Positions 8,452 to 16,131 of a stretch of 41,534 bases of DNA are shown piece after piece; the first letter of the stretch is position 1, and each line of letters starts with the position of its first letter. The notes under the pieces are model-generated. The model was not told the DNA's origin and searched no databases. It saw only the letters and a list, made by a program, of their open reading frames with translations. The stretch is from Bacteroidota bacterium (lineage in GTDB: Bacteria > Bacteroidota > Bacteroidia > Flavobacteriales_D > Crocinitomicaceae). The stretch covers positions 1 to 41,534 of the forward strand of contig VGMY01000018.1 in NCBI GenBank assembly GCA_016866255.1. Direction: 5' to 3'. The position numbers and the translations under genes were made by a program.

Positions 8452-10251
8452 TTATTTCGTCAATAAATACAAAGTATTTAATAGGTCAAGAAAATGTTTG
8501 CCGCTCTTTTCAGCATCGTTATAAAGATAATTCACGTGCAAGGAAGTTGAGCTCAGGGTGGTTTTCCCTGATTTGATGGTAATAGACCCGGTTTTATTTC
8601 TGAGAAATTCCATTAGTTGGCGTTGGGAAGGCTCTAAAAAGTCGCTTGGGAATTTCAGAGCGACCTCTTGAAGATTAGCATACCCCGCAATGGTTCCTGA
8701 CTTTTTTAGGTTTGCAATTGTGCGTTTCGAAAGCGCTTCTGTTCCGTAGCCTTCACGGTGATTTTCTGCTAAGTCTTGGTCGTTGGTGAGAAGGAACATG
8801 CCCTTGGCATTGATTAAAAATACGGGGGCTGCATCGAATATAGCTTTTTGATAAATCCAATAATCGCTTTTCTTTTCGAATTTACTCGTAACCTGGCTTA
8901 AATGTTCGAGGATCATTTCAGGAATGTCCTGTCGACGCGTGGAAAAACCTAAAGTAAATATGGGCATATCCTCTTCGGCTTCGGTTTCTCGCTCCCCGTA
9001 TTCGAAGGTCTGTTCGTCGTAAAAAAACGTAATTTTACGGGTCTTCACTTTTTGAATGCCGTTGAAGGTCACAAATAAACTTCCTTTGTAGGCGTCAAAT
9101 AGGGCCTCTTTGTTTACGAGAGCATTTCCCAATTTAAGCATCAATAAATTAAACGAAATTTCCGGGTCTTTGGCTTTGGAAAGGATAGGCACAAGAACTT
9201 CAAAGGCTTTTTCGTAGGCAGATTGAAGGTTAATCGTGTAAGAAAAATAAGCGGGTTGGTTTGCGCGAATAAAGGGGGCGATGTTTTTATCAAATTTGGC
9301 CCTGTTCATTTCTGAATAAATGGAACCTAGGGGCTCGGAGTAAGCGGCCTTTAAATCGAATTGAATTGCAGATTCTTTCAAAATTAAGTCACCTGTAATA
9401 ATATTGCCTTCATACAACTCTTGAACGTCTAAATACAGGGAAGGAAGTACCGTTTTAAGGTACCACAGATTTTTGGATCGGTCGATATTGCGCGAATTGT
9501 CCAAATAAAAAACACCGGCAGAAGCGTGCGTTAGCAATTCGCGAAACGTAGAGTCGTTGCTGTACAAACTTTTTTTCTGCACCAACAGACTGTTTAATAC
9601 CTCGGCGTAATATTTCTTTTGAAATTCAAACTGCAAGCTATCCCTTAATTCAAAGTAGTTTTTTTCTAACAAGCTTTTTTGTGCATCTTCCAATTCTAAT
9701 TCCTCTTCTTCCATATATTCGTCCTCATCCATGGAATAGAAAGGCGACAAATTCCCTCGGTCATACCAAAGGGAGTCGGTTTGTTGATTCAAAAAGGATT
9801 CCGTTGGCTCAACACGAATCAAAAGACCATTATTTTGATCGATGAGTAAGTTGTTAAATAAGGATTGGTATACATTGACACCGGGGAAATTGGAAGGAAC
9901 TTCTTCGAAATCGTCGAAAACCTTGAATAGCGCACTTTGATCTTTAATTCCAAAAGTGAACCCTGTTAACTCATAAGAACTTGTTTTACCATAGAATAAA
10001 CTCAATCGTTTATCAAAATCCAGTCCCGCATCTTTAACGGTCTTATTATCAGTGGATTTATCAAATAACTCCTGGTGAATTTCTTCCATGAAATCGTAGG
10101 TTATCCATTCGTCAATGCTTACTTTTTGAAGTAGATCGGTATTGTTAATGCTAAATACCGTCACCGCTTGAGGAGGAATTAATTTTTCTGCTCCCTGACC
10201 TCTTACGATAAGGTAGAATCCAATGGACAAGAACAACATTAATTTTTTCAT
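8452..10251 (-). CDS. Large exported protein of unknown function (DUF4836-like?)
   Basis: A 599-residue protein from the ATG at 10251 (protein begins MKKLMLFLSIG). A signal peptide is followed by a segment beginning LIPPQAVTVFSINNTDLL, an opening that resembles DUF4836 and DUF3352-type proteins where a beta strand is followed by a helix; this assignment is by eye and uncertain. A very acidic stretch with runs of D and E lies around residues 175-195. No catalytic motif was found. A TTG nine bases further upstream would overlap the lipoprotein stop, but the ATG gives a proper signal peptide with two lysines. It lies between the lipoprotein gene (5-base gap) and the membrane-anchored 450-residue protein gene (2-base gap), so all three should be co-expressed. 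Confidence 0.75.
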   Translation of the reverse strand: MKKLMLFLSIGFYLIVRGQGAEKLIPPQAVTVFSINNTDLLQKVSIDEWITYDFMEEIHQELFDKSTDNKTVKDAGLDFDKRLSLFYGKTSSYELTGFTFGIKDQSALFKVFDDFEEVPSNFPGVNVYQSLFNNLLIDQNNGLLIRVEPTESFLNQQTDSLWYDRGNLSPFYSMDEDEYMEEEELELEDAQKSLLEKNYFELRDSLQFEFQKKYYAEVLNSLLVQKKSLYSNDSTFRELLTHASAGVFYLDNSRNIDRSKNLWYLKTVLPSLYLDVQELYEGNIITGDLILKESAIQFDLKAAYSEPLGSIYSEMNRAKFDKNIAPFIRANQPAYFSYTINLQSAYEKAFEVLVPILSKAKDPEISFNLLMLKLGNALVNKEALFDAYKGSLFVTFNGIQKVKTRKITFFYDEQTFEYGERETEAEEDMPIFTLGFSTRRQDIPEMILEHLSQVTSKFEKKSDYWIYQKAIFDAAPVFLINAKGMFLLTNDQDLAENHREGYGTEALSKRTIANLKKSGTIAGYANLQEVALKFPSDFLEPSQRQLMEFLRNKTGSITIKSGKTTLSSTSLHVNYLYNDAEKSGKHFLDLLNTLYLLTK

Positions 10252-10256
10252 AGGAT

Positions 10257-10925
10257 TCAAGGCGATAAGGTTAATGAATGCTCAAGAAGTCCCGGATTCA
10301 ACTTCATATCAAAGGTGTTGACCCGTAACATGGCTGCAGTTTTGGCAGGATTTAATTTGCACTGTGGGTTGCTAGAATGTTGTATGCTTTTAGGAAGCCT
10401 TGAGATACAGGTGTAACTGCCCATTTTTAGTAACTCATCATCGGTTTGTGTATCTGCTTTGATGCGTTCCTCTATGATTTTCGGGACGATGCGCTGTAAG
10501 GTCTTCGCATCCCAACCTATCCACGTGCTCTCTTCTTGATGGATATTACTCGAAGGATCAAGCTGCACGATAACCGATTTGATTCCCGTTTGAAGGTCGT
10601 CGATACGGGAAAAATTAACGGAAATCTTAACAATAAAATCCACTTTATTAAATTCTGTTTGCACTGAGTTTATACCTTTTTCCTTTTCCAGCAGCAATTT
10701 AAACTCCCCGATTTTGGTCTCAATTTCCTCAATTTTCGGTACTTTTTTTCCGTTAAAACTGTCCAGTGCTAGAATTGAATTTACCTTTATCTTGCTCGAA
10801 CTCAAGTTAATCGTATACTTAAAAACACCTGAACCATCCATGTTGATGGACAAATCATCAATGATTTCAATGCATGAACCAAGCAATAAAGATGTTCCAA
10901 AAAGCAGAATAAGAAATTTGTTCAT
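10257..10925 (-). CDS. Lipoprotein of unknown function, first gene of an envelope cluster
   Basis: A 222-residue protein with a clear lipoprotein signal: hydrophobic core FLILLFGTSLLLGSC with the lipobox LGSC and lipidated C18. The mature N-terminus carries IDDLSINMDGSG and then KYTINLSSSK, a pattern reminiscent of LppM/DUF3153-type lipoproteins (low certainty). The middle is alpha/beta-like and the C-terminal third contains two further cysteines (in YTCIS and QCKLN) that could form a disulfide in the periplasm. The gene starts 30 bases after the SRAP gene on the same strand, so it may be read from the dnaA-SRAP direction as well as from a local promoter. Confidence 0.75.
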   Translation of the reverse strand: MNKFLILLFGTSLLLGSCIEIIDDLSINMDGSGVFKYTINLSSSKIKVNSILALDSFNGKKVPKIEEIETKIGEFKLLLEKEKGINSVQTEFNKVDFIVKISVNFSRIDDLQTGIKSVIVQLDPSSNIHQEESTWIGWDAKTLQRIVPKIIEERIKADTQTDDELLKMGSYTCISRLPKSIQHSSNPQCKLNPAKTAAMLRVNTFDMKLNPGLLEHSLTLSP

Positions 10926-10955
10926 ATCAATTCCCTTACAAATATATTACCATTG

Positions 10956-11663
10956 TCAAAATAAGAGCCCTTGTGTTCCAATATTATCATCCACGCGTTG
11001 TTGAACAGATGGGAAGTTGTTGTTTTCGCTTGTAAAGATTCGTTTAGAAATAGGGTGGCAACCCATGGACGTTTCTGCCAAAGGCTTATAAGTATTAATG
11101 GCCTTATCGCCATAGAGATACTCCTGATATTGTTCGTTTTCTAGCAATAGAGGCATTCTTTTCTTTGTATTATGGATTTCAGCCATCAAGCTGTTAGCCT
11201 GGGTCGTGATGATGGTAAACCCAAAATATACGTCTCGGGTCGCGACATCAATCCAGGTATCGTAAAGTCCTGCCATGTGAAAAAAAGGGCCCTTATTGGG
11301 GAAAATAAAAAAGGGTTTTTTATGCGCATCTACTTGTTGATTTTCATAAAAACCTGTGGATGGAATCACGCAGCGTTTTTGGGTAACAAGGTGTTTGAAA
11401 CTCGCTTTTTCGTTGAGGCTCTCAATTCGGGCGTTTAATGTTTTGTTGGCAAAATCGTTGGGCTTTATCCCCCTGAACCACGAGGGAATTAATCCCCACC
11501 GCATGGGAATAAAAGAAGGCTCCGTCGTTATCACTGGCCACACAGGAAATGAAAACCCCGAGACAAGGTAGACGGGTGAAAAGTTCTCGAGTTGAGAGGT
11601 GTCTTTTCGGTACGCGTTTTCTAAATGATTCAGGCTCGCGCTCAACGAATTGCTGTAACACAT
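10956..11663 (-). CDS. SRAP-family abasic-site-binding protein (YedK/HMCES type)
   Basis: A 235-residue member of the SRAP family, which crosslinks to abasic sites in single-stranded DNA through the N-terminal cysteine exposed after removal of Met1. The key residues are all present and spaced as in E. coli YedK (C2, N75, E105, H160): here C2, N77 in NARIE, E107 in GFYEN and H164 in the EIHNTKKRMP motif. The usual GFYEW is GFYEN and HDRMP is expanded, so it is somewhat divergent, but catalytic capacity looks intact. It lies 41 bases downstream of dnaA on the same strand, which may tie its expression to replication initiation; the function link is inference. Confidence 0.88.
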   Translation of the reverse strand: MCYSNSLSASLNHLENAYRKDTSQLENFSPVYLVSGFSFPVWPVITTEPSFIPMRWGLIPSWFRGIKPNDFANKTLNARIESLNEKASFKHLVTQKRCVIPSTGFYENQQVDAHKKPFFIFPNKGPFFHMAGLYDTWIDVATRDVYFGFTIITTQANSLMAEIHNTKKRMPLLLENEQYQEYLYGDKAINTYKPLAETSMGCHPISKRIFTSENNNFPSVQQRVDDNIGTQGLLF

Positions 11664-11704
11664 TTGATTAAGGGAAGTATTCCAAGGAAATCAAATTAAA
11701 TGAC

Positions 11705-13135
11705 CTAATTAATGGTTAGCTTCTTTTCTAAATCTTCCAGGTAAACCCGAAATTGTTTATCGGTTTCCGATAAATTCATAACCGTTCGGCAAGCGTGCAA
11801 CACAGTGGCGTGGTCCTTGCCTCCGCAATGAGCTCCAATATTGGCCAAGGAAGACTTAGTCATTTTTTTCGAGAAATACATGCTGATTTGTCGTGCCTGT
11901 ACAACTTCGCGCTTTCGGGTTTTCGATTTGAGCAATTCGATGGGTAAATCGAAGTAGTCACAGACAATTTTTTGAATGTACTCAATGGATACTTCCCTCG
12001 CGGTATTTTTGACGAATTTATCGACCATTTGCTTTGCCAAATCCAAATTAATGGCCTTTTTATTTAGGCTGGATTGCATGAGTAAGGTGTTTAAAGCACC
12101 TTCAATTTCTCGAACATTGGTGTTGATGGAGTAGGCGAGGTATTCAACGACCTCATTGGGAAGATCAATACCACTTGAGTACATTTTTTTCTCAAGAATA
12201 GCAATCCTTGTTTCCAGGTCTGGAATGGTTAGGTCGGCAGAAAGCCCCCATTTGAACCGCGACAGCAAGCGCTGCTCCATGCCTTGCATTTCTACCGGTG
12301 CTTTATCGGAGGTTAATACAATTTGCTTACCATTCTGGTGCAGGTGGTTGAAAATACTGAAGAAAACATCTTGCGTTTTTTCTTTTCCTGCAAAAAATTG
12401 CACATCATCAATAATCAAAACATCCACCATCTGGTAGAAGTGAACGAAATCATTGGTCGTTTGATTTTTAATGGCATCAATAAACTGTTGCGCAAATTTT
12501 TCAGATTGAACGTAAAGGACCGTTTTATTGGGGTGCTGCTCTTTAATAGATAAACCAATGGCATGCGCAAGGTGGGTCTTCCCCAAACCTACACCGCCGT
12601 ATATCAAGAGCGGATTGAAAGCGGTTCCTCCCGGTTTATTTGCGACCGCATAGCCGGAGGCACGTGCCAAACGGTTGCATTCGCCTTCAATAAAATTATC
12701 AAAAGTATGGCTGGGAATTAAATTGGAGGCAATGGTGATTTTCTTAAGCCCAGGTATAATGAAGGGATTTCTAATTTGTGACTCAGTGGCCTGCAAAGGA
12801 ACTGTTTGCGCAGGGTTTTGGAGGTTGGAGGTGTTTTGGGTTGGTAACTTTACCGTGTAGGGTGTTGTTTGGTTTGAGTTATTTTCAATAACAATACTGT
12901 ATTCCAACGTCGCATCAGGACCAATTTCTTTTTTAATGACTTTTTTTAGCAGGTGAATGTAGTGTTGCTCAAGCCATTCGTAAAAAAAGTGCGAGGGAAC
13001 TTGAATGGTTAAAACGTTGTTTTCGAGTTTCGTTGGAACTATGGGCTCGAACCATACTTTGAACGCTTGGGGCGAGATGTTATCTCGGATGATGTTTAAA
13101 CAGGATTCCCAAACAGTAGTATGAAGTGCTGACAT
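11705..13135 (-). CDS. dnaA: Chromosomal replication initiator protein DnaA
   Basis: A 476-residue AAA+ initiator. Domain I (about 1-85) begins at the ATG at 13135 (protein starts MSALHTTVWE) and carries the ISPQAFKVWF motif; a longer frame to 13228 adds 31 non-conserved residues and is rejected. A polar linker (about 86-120) follows, then the AAA+ domain with Walker A GGVGLGKT (180-187) and Walker B LIIDD (240-244), and the C-terminal helix-turn-helix DNA-binding domain with the DnaA signature GGKDHATVLHAC. The length is typical of Bacteroidota. dnaN is on the same strand but about 4 kb away, with unrelated genes between, so this is not the classic dnaA-dnaN pair. Confidence 0.96.
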   Translation of the reverse strand: MSALHTTVWESCLNIIRDNISPQAFKVWFEPIVPTKLENNVLTIQVPSHFFYEWLEQHYIHLLKKVIKKEIGPDATLEYSIVIENNSNQTTPYTVKLPTQNTSNLQNPAQTVPLQATESQIRNPFIIPGLKKITIASNLIPSHTFDNFIEGECNRLARASGYAVANKPGGTAFNPLLIYGGVGLGKTHLAHAIGLSIKEQHPNKTVLYVQSEKFAQQFIDAIKNQTTNDFVHFYQMVDVLIIDDVQFFAGKEKTQDVFFSIFNHLHQNGKQIVLTSDKAPVEMQGMEQRLLSRFKWGLSADLTIPDLETRIAILEKKMYSSGIDLPNEVVEYLAYSINTNVREIEGALNTLLMQSSLNKKAINLDLAKQMVDKFVKNTAREVSIEYIQKIVCDYFDLPIELLKSKTRKREVVQARQISMYFSKKMTKSSLANIGAHCGGKDHATVLHACRTVMNLSETDKQFRVYLEDLEKKLTIN

Positions 13136-13390
13136 AATATAACAAAATAACCAAAAGCGAGCCGCCACAAACCTGGGCGATTTTGGGGCCACCACAAGGT
13201 ATAAAAGGCGAAAACAAATACTTAACAAAATTGGGCAGAAAAAATAATAAAAAAAATATCCTAAGGACTTGTATTTATTCTTTTTTTTGCTATTACTCTA
13301 TCTTTTTCGAGGTTATCGACAAAAGCCGAAATAAGGAGGAGTCAAAAGTAATATAAATTGCCGTATTTTCACAACTAAAAAAGAAGAATA
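13136..13390. other. Intergenic region upstream of dnaA; weak origin candidate
   Basis: This 255-base gap between dnaA (minus) and the thioesterase gene (plus) is AT-rich in its middle (long A/T runs around 13240-13290). It holds one DnaA-box-like word, TTATCGACA at 13313-13321 (one mismatch from TTATCCACA), and a near-perfect pair of words, GCCGCCACAA (13161-13170) and GCCACCACAA (13188-13197), 27 bases apart close to dnaA. No cluster of consensus DnaA boxes is present, so calling oriC here is not justified from the sequence alone. Confidence 0.3.
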
Positions 13391-13816
13391 ATGCAAATTT
13401 CTTTTTCCCAAGAAATCCAACTTCGGGTAAGGTATAGTGAGACCGACCAAATGGGATTTTGTTATTATGGCCATTATGCAAGTTTTTTAGAATCAGCACG
13501 CGTAGAGACCCTGCGTTCACTCGGTATTTCTTATCGAAAAATTGAGGAGGGAGGGATTCTCTTACCGGTTACATCGCTGCAAATCGATTATAAAAAACCA
13601 TTACGATACGATGAATTGTTTTCAATTCACACGAAACTTGTTTCTTTGAGTGCTTGCACCGTAACCTTCGATTATGTTTTCTACAACCAGGCCAATGAGA
13701 TTACAACAACAGCCTCCACCACCTTGGTTTTTACCGATGCAAAAAGTTTAAGACCCGTAAGAATTCCCAATAACATAATAGATACGCTTAGAGCTTATGA
13801 AATCGCAGAAAAATAA
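13391..13816 (+). CDS. YbgC/FadM-like hot-dog acyl-CoA thioesterase
   Basis: A 141-residue single hot-dog-fold protein of the 4-hydroxybenzoyl-CoA thioesterase family. The N-terminal signature is present as YSETDQMGF followed by YYGHYASFLESAR, with the catalytic Asp at D19. Members hydrolyse short or medium acyl-CoA or acyl-ACP thioesters in the cytosol; the substrate cannot be read from sequence. The gene overlaps the next one by 20 bases, so the two should be co-expressed. The promoter was not identified; the upstream gap is the dnaA intergenic region. Confidence 0.85.
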   Translation: MQISFSQEIQLRVRYSETDQMGFCYYGHYASFLESARVETLRSLGISYRKIEEGGILLPVTSLQIDYKKPLRYDELFSIHTKLVSLSACTVTFDYVFYNQANEITTTASTTLVFTDAKSLRPVRIPNNIIDTLRAYEIAEK

Positions 13817-14738
13817 TTTTGGACTAGTGCATAAATATGATGTTCTAAAGAGCAGTAAAGTTAAATCTAGGCCGGGCGAATTTAGAAATTTGGATTTTTT
13901 AAACAAGGAGGTTGACTCTCCGCGTTTTTTGCTGTTGGGGGTGAGCGAATGCATAGGACCTTTCGCAAATTATGGCAGGCTGGGAGCCAACCATGCTTTC
14001 TCGGCATTTTTAGCCTTCTTTTTGGCGTATCCAAATTTTCTTCAATCCTTCGATATCCTAGGTAACATCGAATTCATCGGTCCTTTCCCACAAGATGTCG
14101 ATGATGCCGGACAGCTGGTGGAGGAACTGGATGCTTTTGTAGAGCAAGTACTGTTGGAAAAGGTGAATCAAGAGCAAATTCCCGTTATCATTGGTGGTGG
14201 GCACAACAACGCCCTGCCAATCATACGCTGGGCAAGCAAAAACAGGAATCTTTCAGCAGCCTTTAATTTAGACGCTCATTTTGATTGCCGAAGTATTGAG
14301 CGAAGGCACTCTGGAAATGCTTTTTCATCAGCCATACTCGAAGGCTCCTTAAATAAATACAAGGCGTTCGGTGTGGATACGTATGCGGCTAACGAGCACA
14401 TCTGGAATTTTATAACATCGCATGGCGTTGGCTTCGTTCCTTTCACCGCCTACCTTCAAGGAAATTCGTTGAAAGATGATCTTTTAAACAGCATGGCTAG
14501 TGAAATATCCGTCGGTTTGGATATCGATTTGGATTGCATTGAAAATATGCCATCGTCTGCGCAAAGTCCTTCAGGGTTTTCCCTTAATGAAGTTCGACAG
14601 GCCCTACTTTCTTTAGCGAATAGCCCAATTGCGTACTTGCACCTGTGCGAAGGAGCTCCTCAGTCGTCTTCGGAAGAACGTATCGTGGGAAAGGCGATTT
14701 GTTTTTTGGTTACGGATTTTATCAGGGCTATGGAATAA
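13797..14738 (+). CDS. Arginase-superfamily (ureohydrolase) enzyme, formimidoylglutamase-like
   Basis: A 313-residue cytosolic enzyme with the binuclear metal site of arginases: H136 in GGGH, D159/H161/D163 in DAHFD, and D242/D244 in DIDLD, so all six usual ligands are visible. GGGH and DAHFDCR followed by SGNAF resemble formimidoylglutamase (HutG) and related Bacteroidota proteins more than arginase. The residue after GGGH is N rather than the more common E or S. No other hut genes are nearby, so the substrate (formimidoylglutamate, agmatine, arginine or another guanidine) is open. It overlaps the thioesterase gene upstream by 20 bases, and its 3' end overlaps the convergent small exported protein by 11 bases. 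Confidence 0.82.
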   Translation: MKSQKNNFGLVHKYDVLKSSKVKSRPGEFRNLDFLNKEVDSPRFLLLGVSECIGPFANYGRLGANHAFSAFLAFFLAYPNFLQSFDILGNIEFIGPFPQDVDDAGQLVEELDAFVEQVLLEKVNQEQIPVIIGGGHNNALPIIRWASKNRNLSAAFNLDAHFDCRSIERRHSGNAFSSAILEGSLNKYKAFGVDTYAANEHIWNFITSHGVGFVPFTAYLQGNSLKDDLLNSMASEISVGLDIDLDCIENMPSSAQSPSGFSLNEVRQALLSLANSPIAYLHLCEGAPQSSSEERIVGKAICFLVTDFIRAME

Positions 14739-15066
14739 CGCAAATCTGCCCAATCTGAATGACTGCGTCAGCATTACATCCTTCAGGGTTCATGGACTTA
14801 GAGAGCGTGTAATCGAATTTAACTTTCAACCCCTTCTTTTTCATGCCGTCTTTCAAGTTTAAGGGAAACACTTTTGTAAAGGTAATTTCGCGCCCGGGGT
14901 TTAACGCTTCGGGTATTTCGATGTAAAAGGGACAACCGTCATCGGCAAGATGTACGATTCCAATGTAGGTATCGCCGGCAAATGTTTCGCTCGAAAGGAT
15001 CTGCGCTTTTCGGGGTGTACAATCGTTGGCAAGTAAACTGAAGAGTATCAGGTAGATTAATTTCAT
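14728..15066 (-). CDS. Small exported protein of unknown function
   Basis: I do not recognise this 112-residue protein. It starts with a hydrophobic signal-like segment (MKLIYLILFSLLANDC); the sequence before the cysteine is not a good lipobox, so it could be a weak lipoprotein or a Sec-secreted protein. Three or four further cysteines (in DGCPF, EGCNAD and QICVIP) suggest disulfides in the periplasm. The remainder reads as a small beta-rich domain. The gene is convergent with the ureohydrolase gene and overlaps it by 11 bases. A strong hairpin lies 16 bases upstream of its ATG. Confidence 0.6.
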   Translation of the reverse strand: MKLIYLILFSLLANDCTPRKAQILSSETFAGDTYIGIVHLADDGCPFYIEIPEALNPGREITFTKVFPLNLKDGMKKKGLKVKFDYTLSKSMNPEGCNADAVIQIGQICVIP

Positions 15067-15078
15067 ATTTCAAGTACT

Positions 15079-15105
15079 AAAAAATGGGGGATATTTCCCC
15101 CATTT
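15079..15105 (-). terminator. Terminator-like hairpin with no gene upstream
   Basis: AAATGGGGGA and its complement TCCCCCATTT form a perfect ten-pair stem (15082-15091 with 15096-15105) with a four-base loop. Read on the minus strand it is followed by six T residues (15079-15084), the form of an intrinsic terminator, yet no minus-strand gene ends here. It could end a small RNA, insulate the downstream small gene, or be a leader structure. Confidence 0.5.
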
Positions 15106-15242
15106 CAATTCCAATAACCTGTAGCAAGATTTATTTGGATTTATACCGTTCAACGAAGGAGATGGAACAAGGTTACAGACGAATTAACATTTTCACTTTA
15201 ATAAACATTTTCATTAGAGCAAATTTGAAATCTTTGCGAAAA

Positions 15243-15250
15243 TACCTTTG
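15243..15250 (+). promoter_or_regulatory. Probable -7 element (TACCTTTG) for the SirB1-like gene
   Basis: An exact TAnnTTTG match lies seven bases before the ATG at 15258, predicting an essentially leaderless mRNA. A TTG at 15225-15227 is 15 bases upstream, a little close for a -33 element. The position also supports choosing the ATG at 15258 rather than upstream starts. Confidence 0.45.
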
Positions 15251-15257
15251 CAAGGTG

Positions 15258-16130
15258 ATGAACTCGTTGAAGAAACGTAAAGCCCTAGTAGCTCTTTTAG
15301 AAGACCCTGATGAACGCATATATTTAGTTGTTTCACAAGTAATTCGGCTTGAGGGCATCGGAATGCTCGACTTATTGGACGCTGTAATTTCAAATGATTC
15401 GCCAAGCACATTGCATCGTTCAAGGGCCAGCGAGATCGCCGAATCGATTCGGTTGGACGCCGTTCGCCGTGAACTGAGCCTATGGAAGGATTCGCAGGAA
15501 AAAGACTTACTGCAGGCAATCATTTCCTTGTCAAAAATTCATAACTCCCAACTGGAAGAGTCTTGGGTTCTTCAACAGATGGAAATGCTGAGAAAAGATG
15601 TGTGGCTAGAACTCAACAATTATCAAACCGCTTTTGAGCAAGTAAAAGTTTTGAATCATGTGTTTTTTAAGGTTCACGGCTATCAATGTTCGGAAGGGTT
15701 GGATCGGGATGTGAACAGTTTGAATATTGCTAAGGTGCTTGAAGTTAAAAAAGGCAATTCTTTGATTATAGGATTGATCTATTCAATTGTTGCGAACTGG
15801 TTGGATGTTCCAATTCATGGTATTGACCTTCCACAAATATTTATCTTGGCACGAATGGATGAAAATCACAGTTCGATGTTTCGTCAGGAGGATAACCCAT
15901 ACGGTGTTCTGTTTTATATAAATCCGAGCGTCAGAGGACTAGTGTTTGATGAAGAACAAATTCATCGTTTTTTAAAGAAGTTAGAGGTCGCTCCCGAACG
16001 TAAGTATTTTGAGCCTGCGTCAAATACAGAGTTAATTCAACGTTATCTTTCGGCGTACGAAGATTGCTGTAAATTTAACGGGGATGTCACCAAGCTCAGG
16101 ACTTACGAAGCGATCAAGCAATGGTTCTAG
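15258..16130 (+). CDS. SirB1/transglutaminase-like superfamily protein
   Basis: A 290-residue cytosolic protein with the SirB1-type (Transglut_core2) pattern: an N-terminal helical region with HEAT-like spacing (ALVALLEDPDERIYLVV near the start), then SLNIAKVLEVKKGNSLIIG, GLIYSIVANWLDVPIHG and LPQIFILARMDE, which correspond to the family segments around the catalytic-like core. Members lack an established enzymatic activity. The start was set at the ATG at 15258 because the family begins near that point and a TAnnTTTG box precedes it; the upstream frame to 15084 passes through a hairpin and looks non-coding. It converges with rlmN, whose stop is two bases away. Confidence 0.78.
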   Translation: MNSLKKRKALVALLEDPDERIYLVVSQVIRLEGIGMLDLLDAVISNDSPSTLHRSRASEIAESIRLDAVRRELSLWKDSQEKDLLQAIISLSKIHNSQLEESWVLQQMEMLRKDVWLELNNYQTAFEQVKVLNHVFFKVHGYQCSEGLDRDVNSLNIAKVLEVKKGNSLIIGLIYSIVANWLDVPIHGIDLPQIFILARMDENHSSMFRQEDNPYGVLFYINPSVRGLVFDEEQIHRFLKKLEVAPERKYFEPASNTELIQRYLSAYEDCCKFNGDVTKLRTYEAIKQWF

Positions 16131-16131
16131 G

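Noticed and set aside
10922..11113. 63-codon minus frame overlapping the SRAP gene 3' end
   Set aside because: It lies in another frame of the SRAP coding region and has no recognisable features.
13136..13228. Extended start for DnaA at 13228
   Set aside because: The additional residues are hydrophobic and Arg-rich and unlike any DnaA N-terminus; MSALHTTVWE is the conserved start region.
13136..13390. oriC next to dnaA
   Set aside because: Only one imperfect DnaA box is present and dnaN is not adjacent; kept as a weak note and not called as an origin.
14629..14862. 77-codon plus frame across the end of the ureohydrolase gene
   Set aside because: It is a frame shadow that spans two convergent genes and has no family features.
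15084..15257. Upstream extension of the SirB1-like frame
   Set aside because: It starts inside a hairpin, is upstream of the promoter box, and is not like the family N-terminus.
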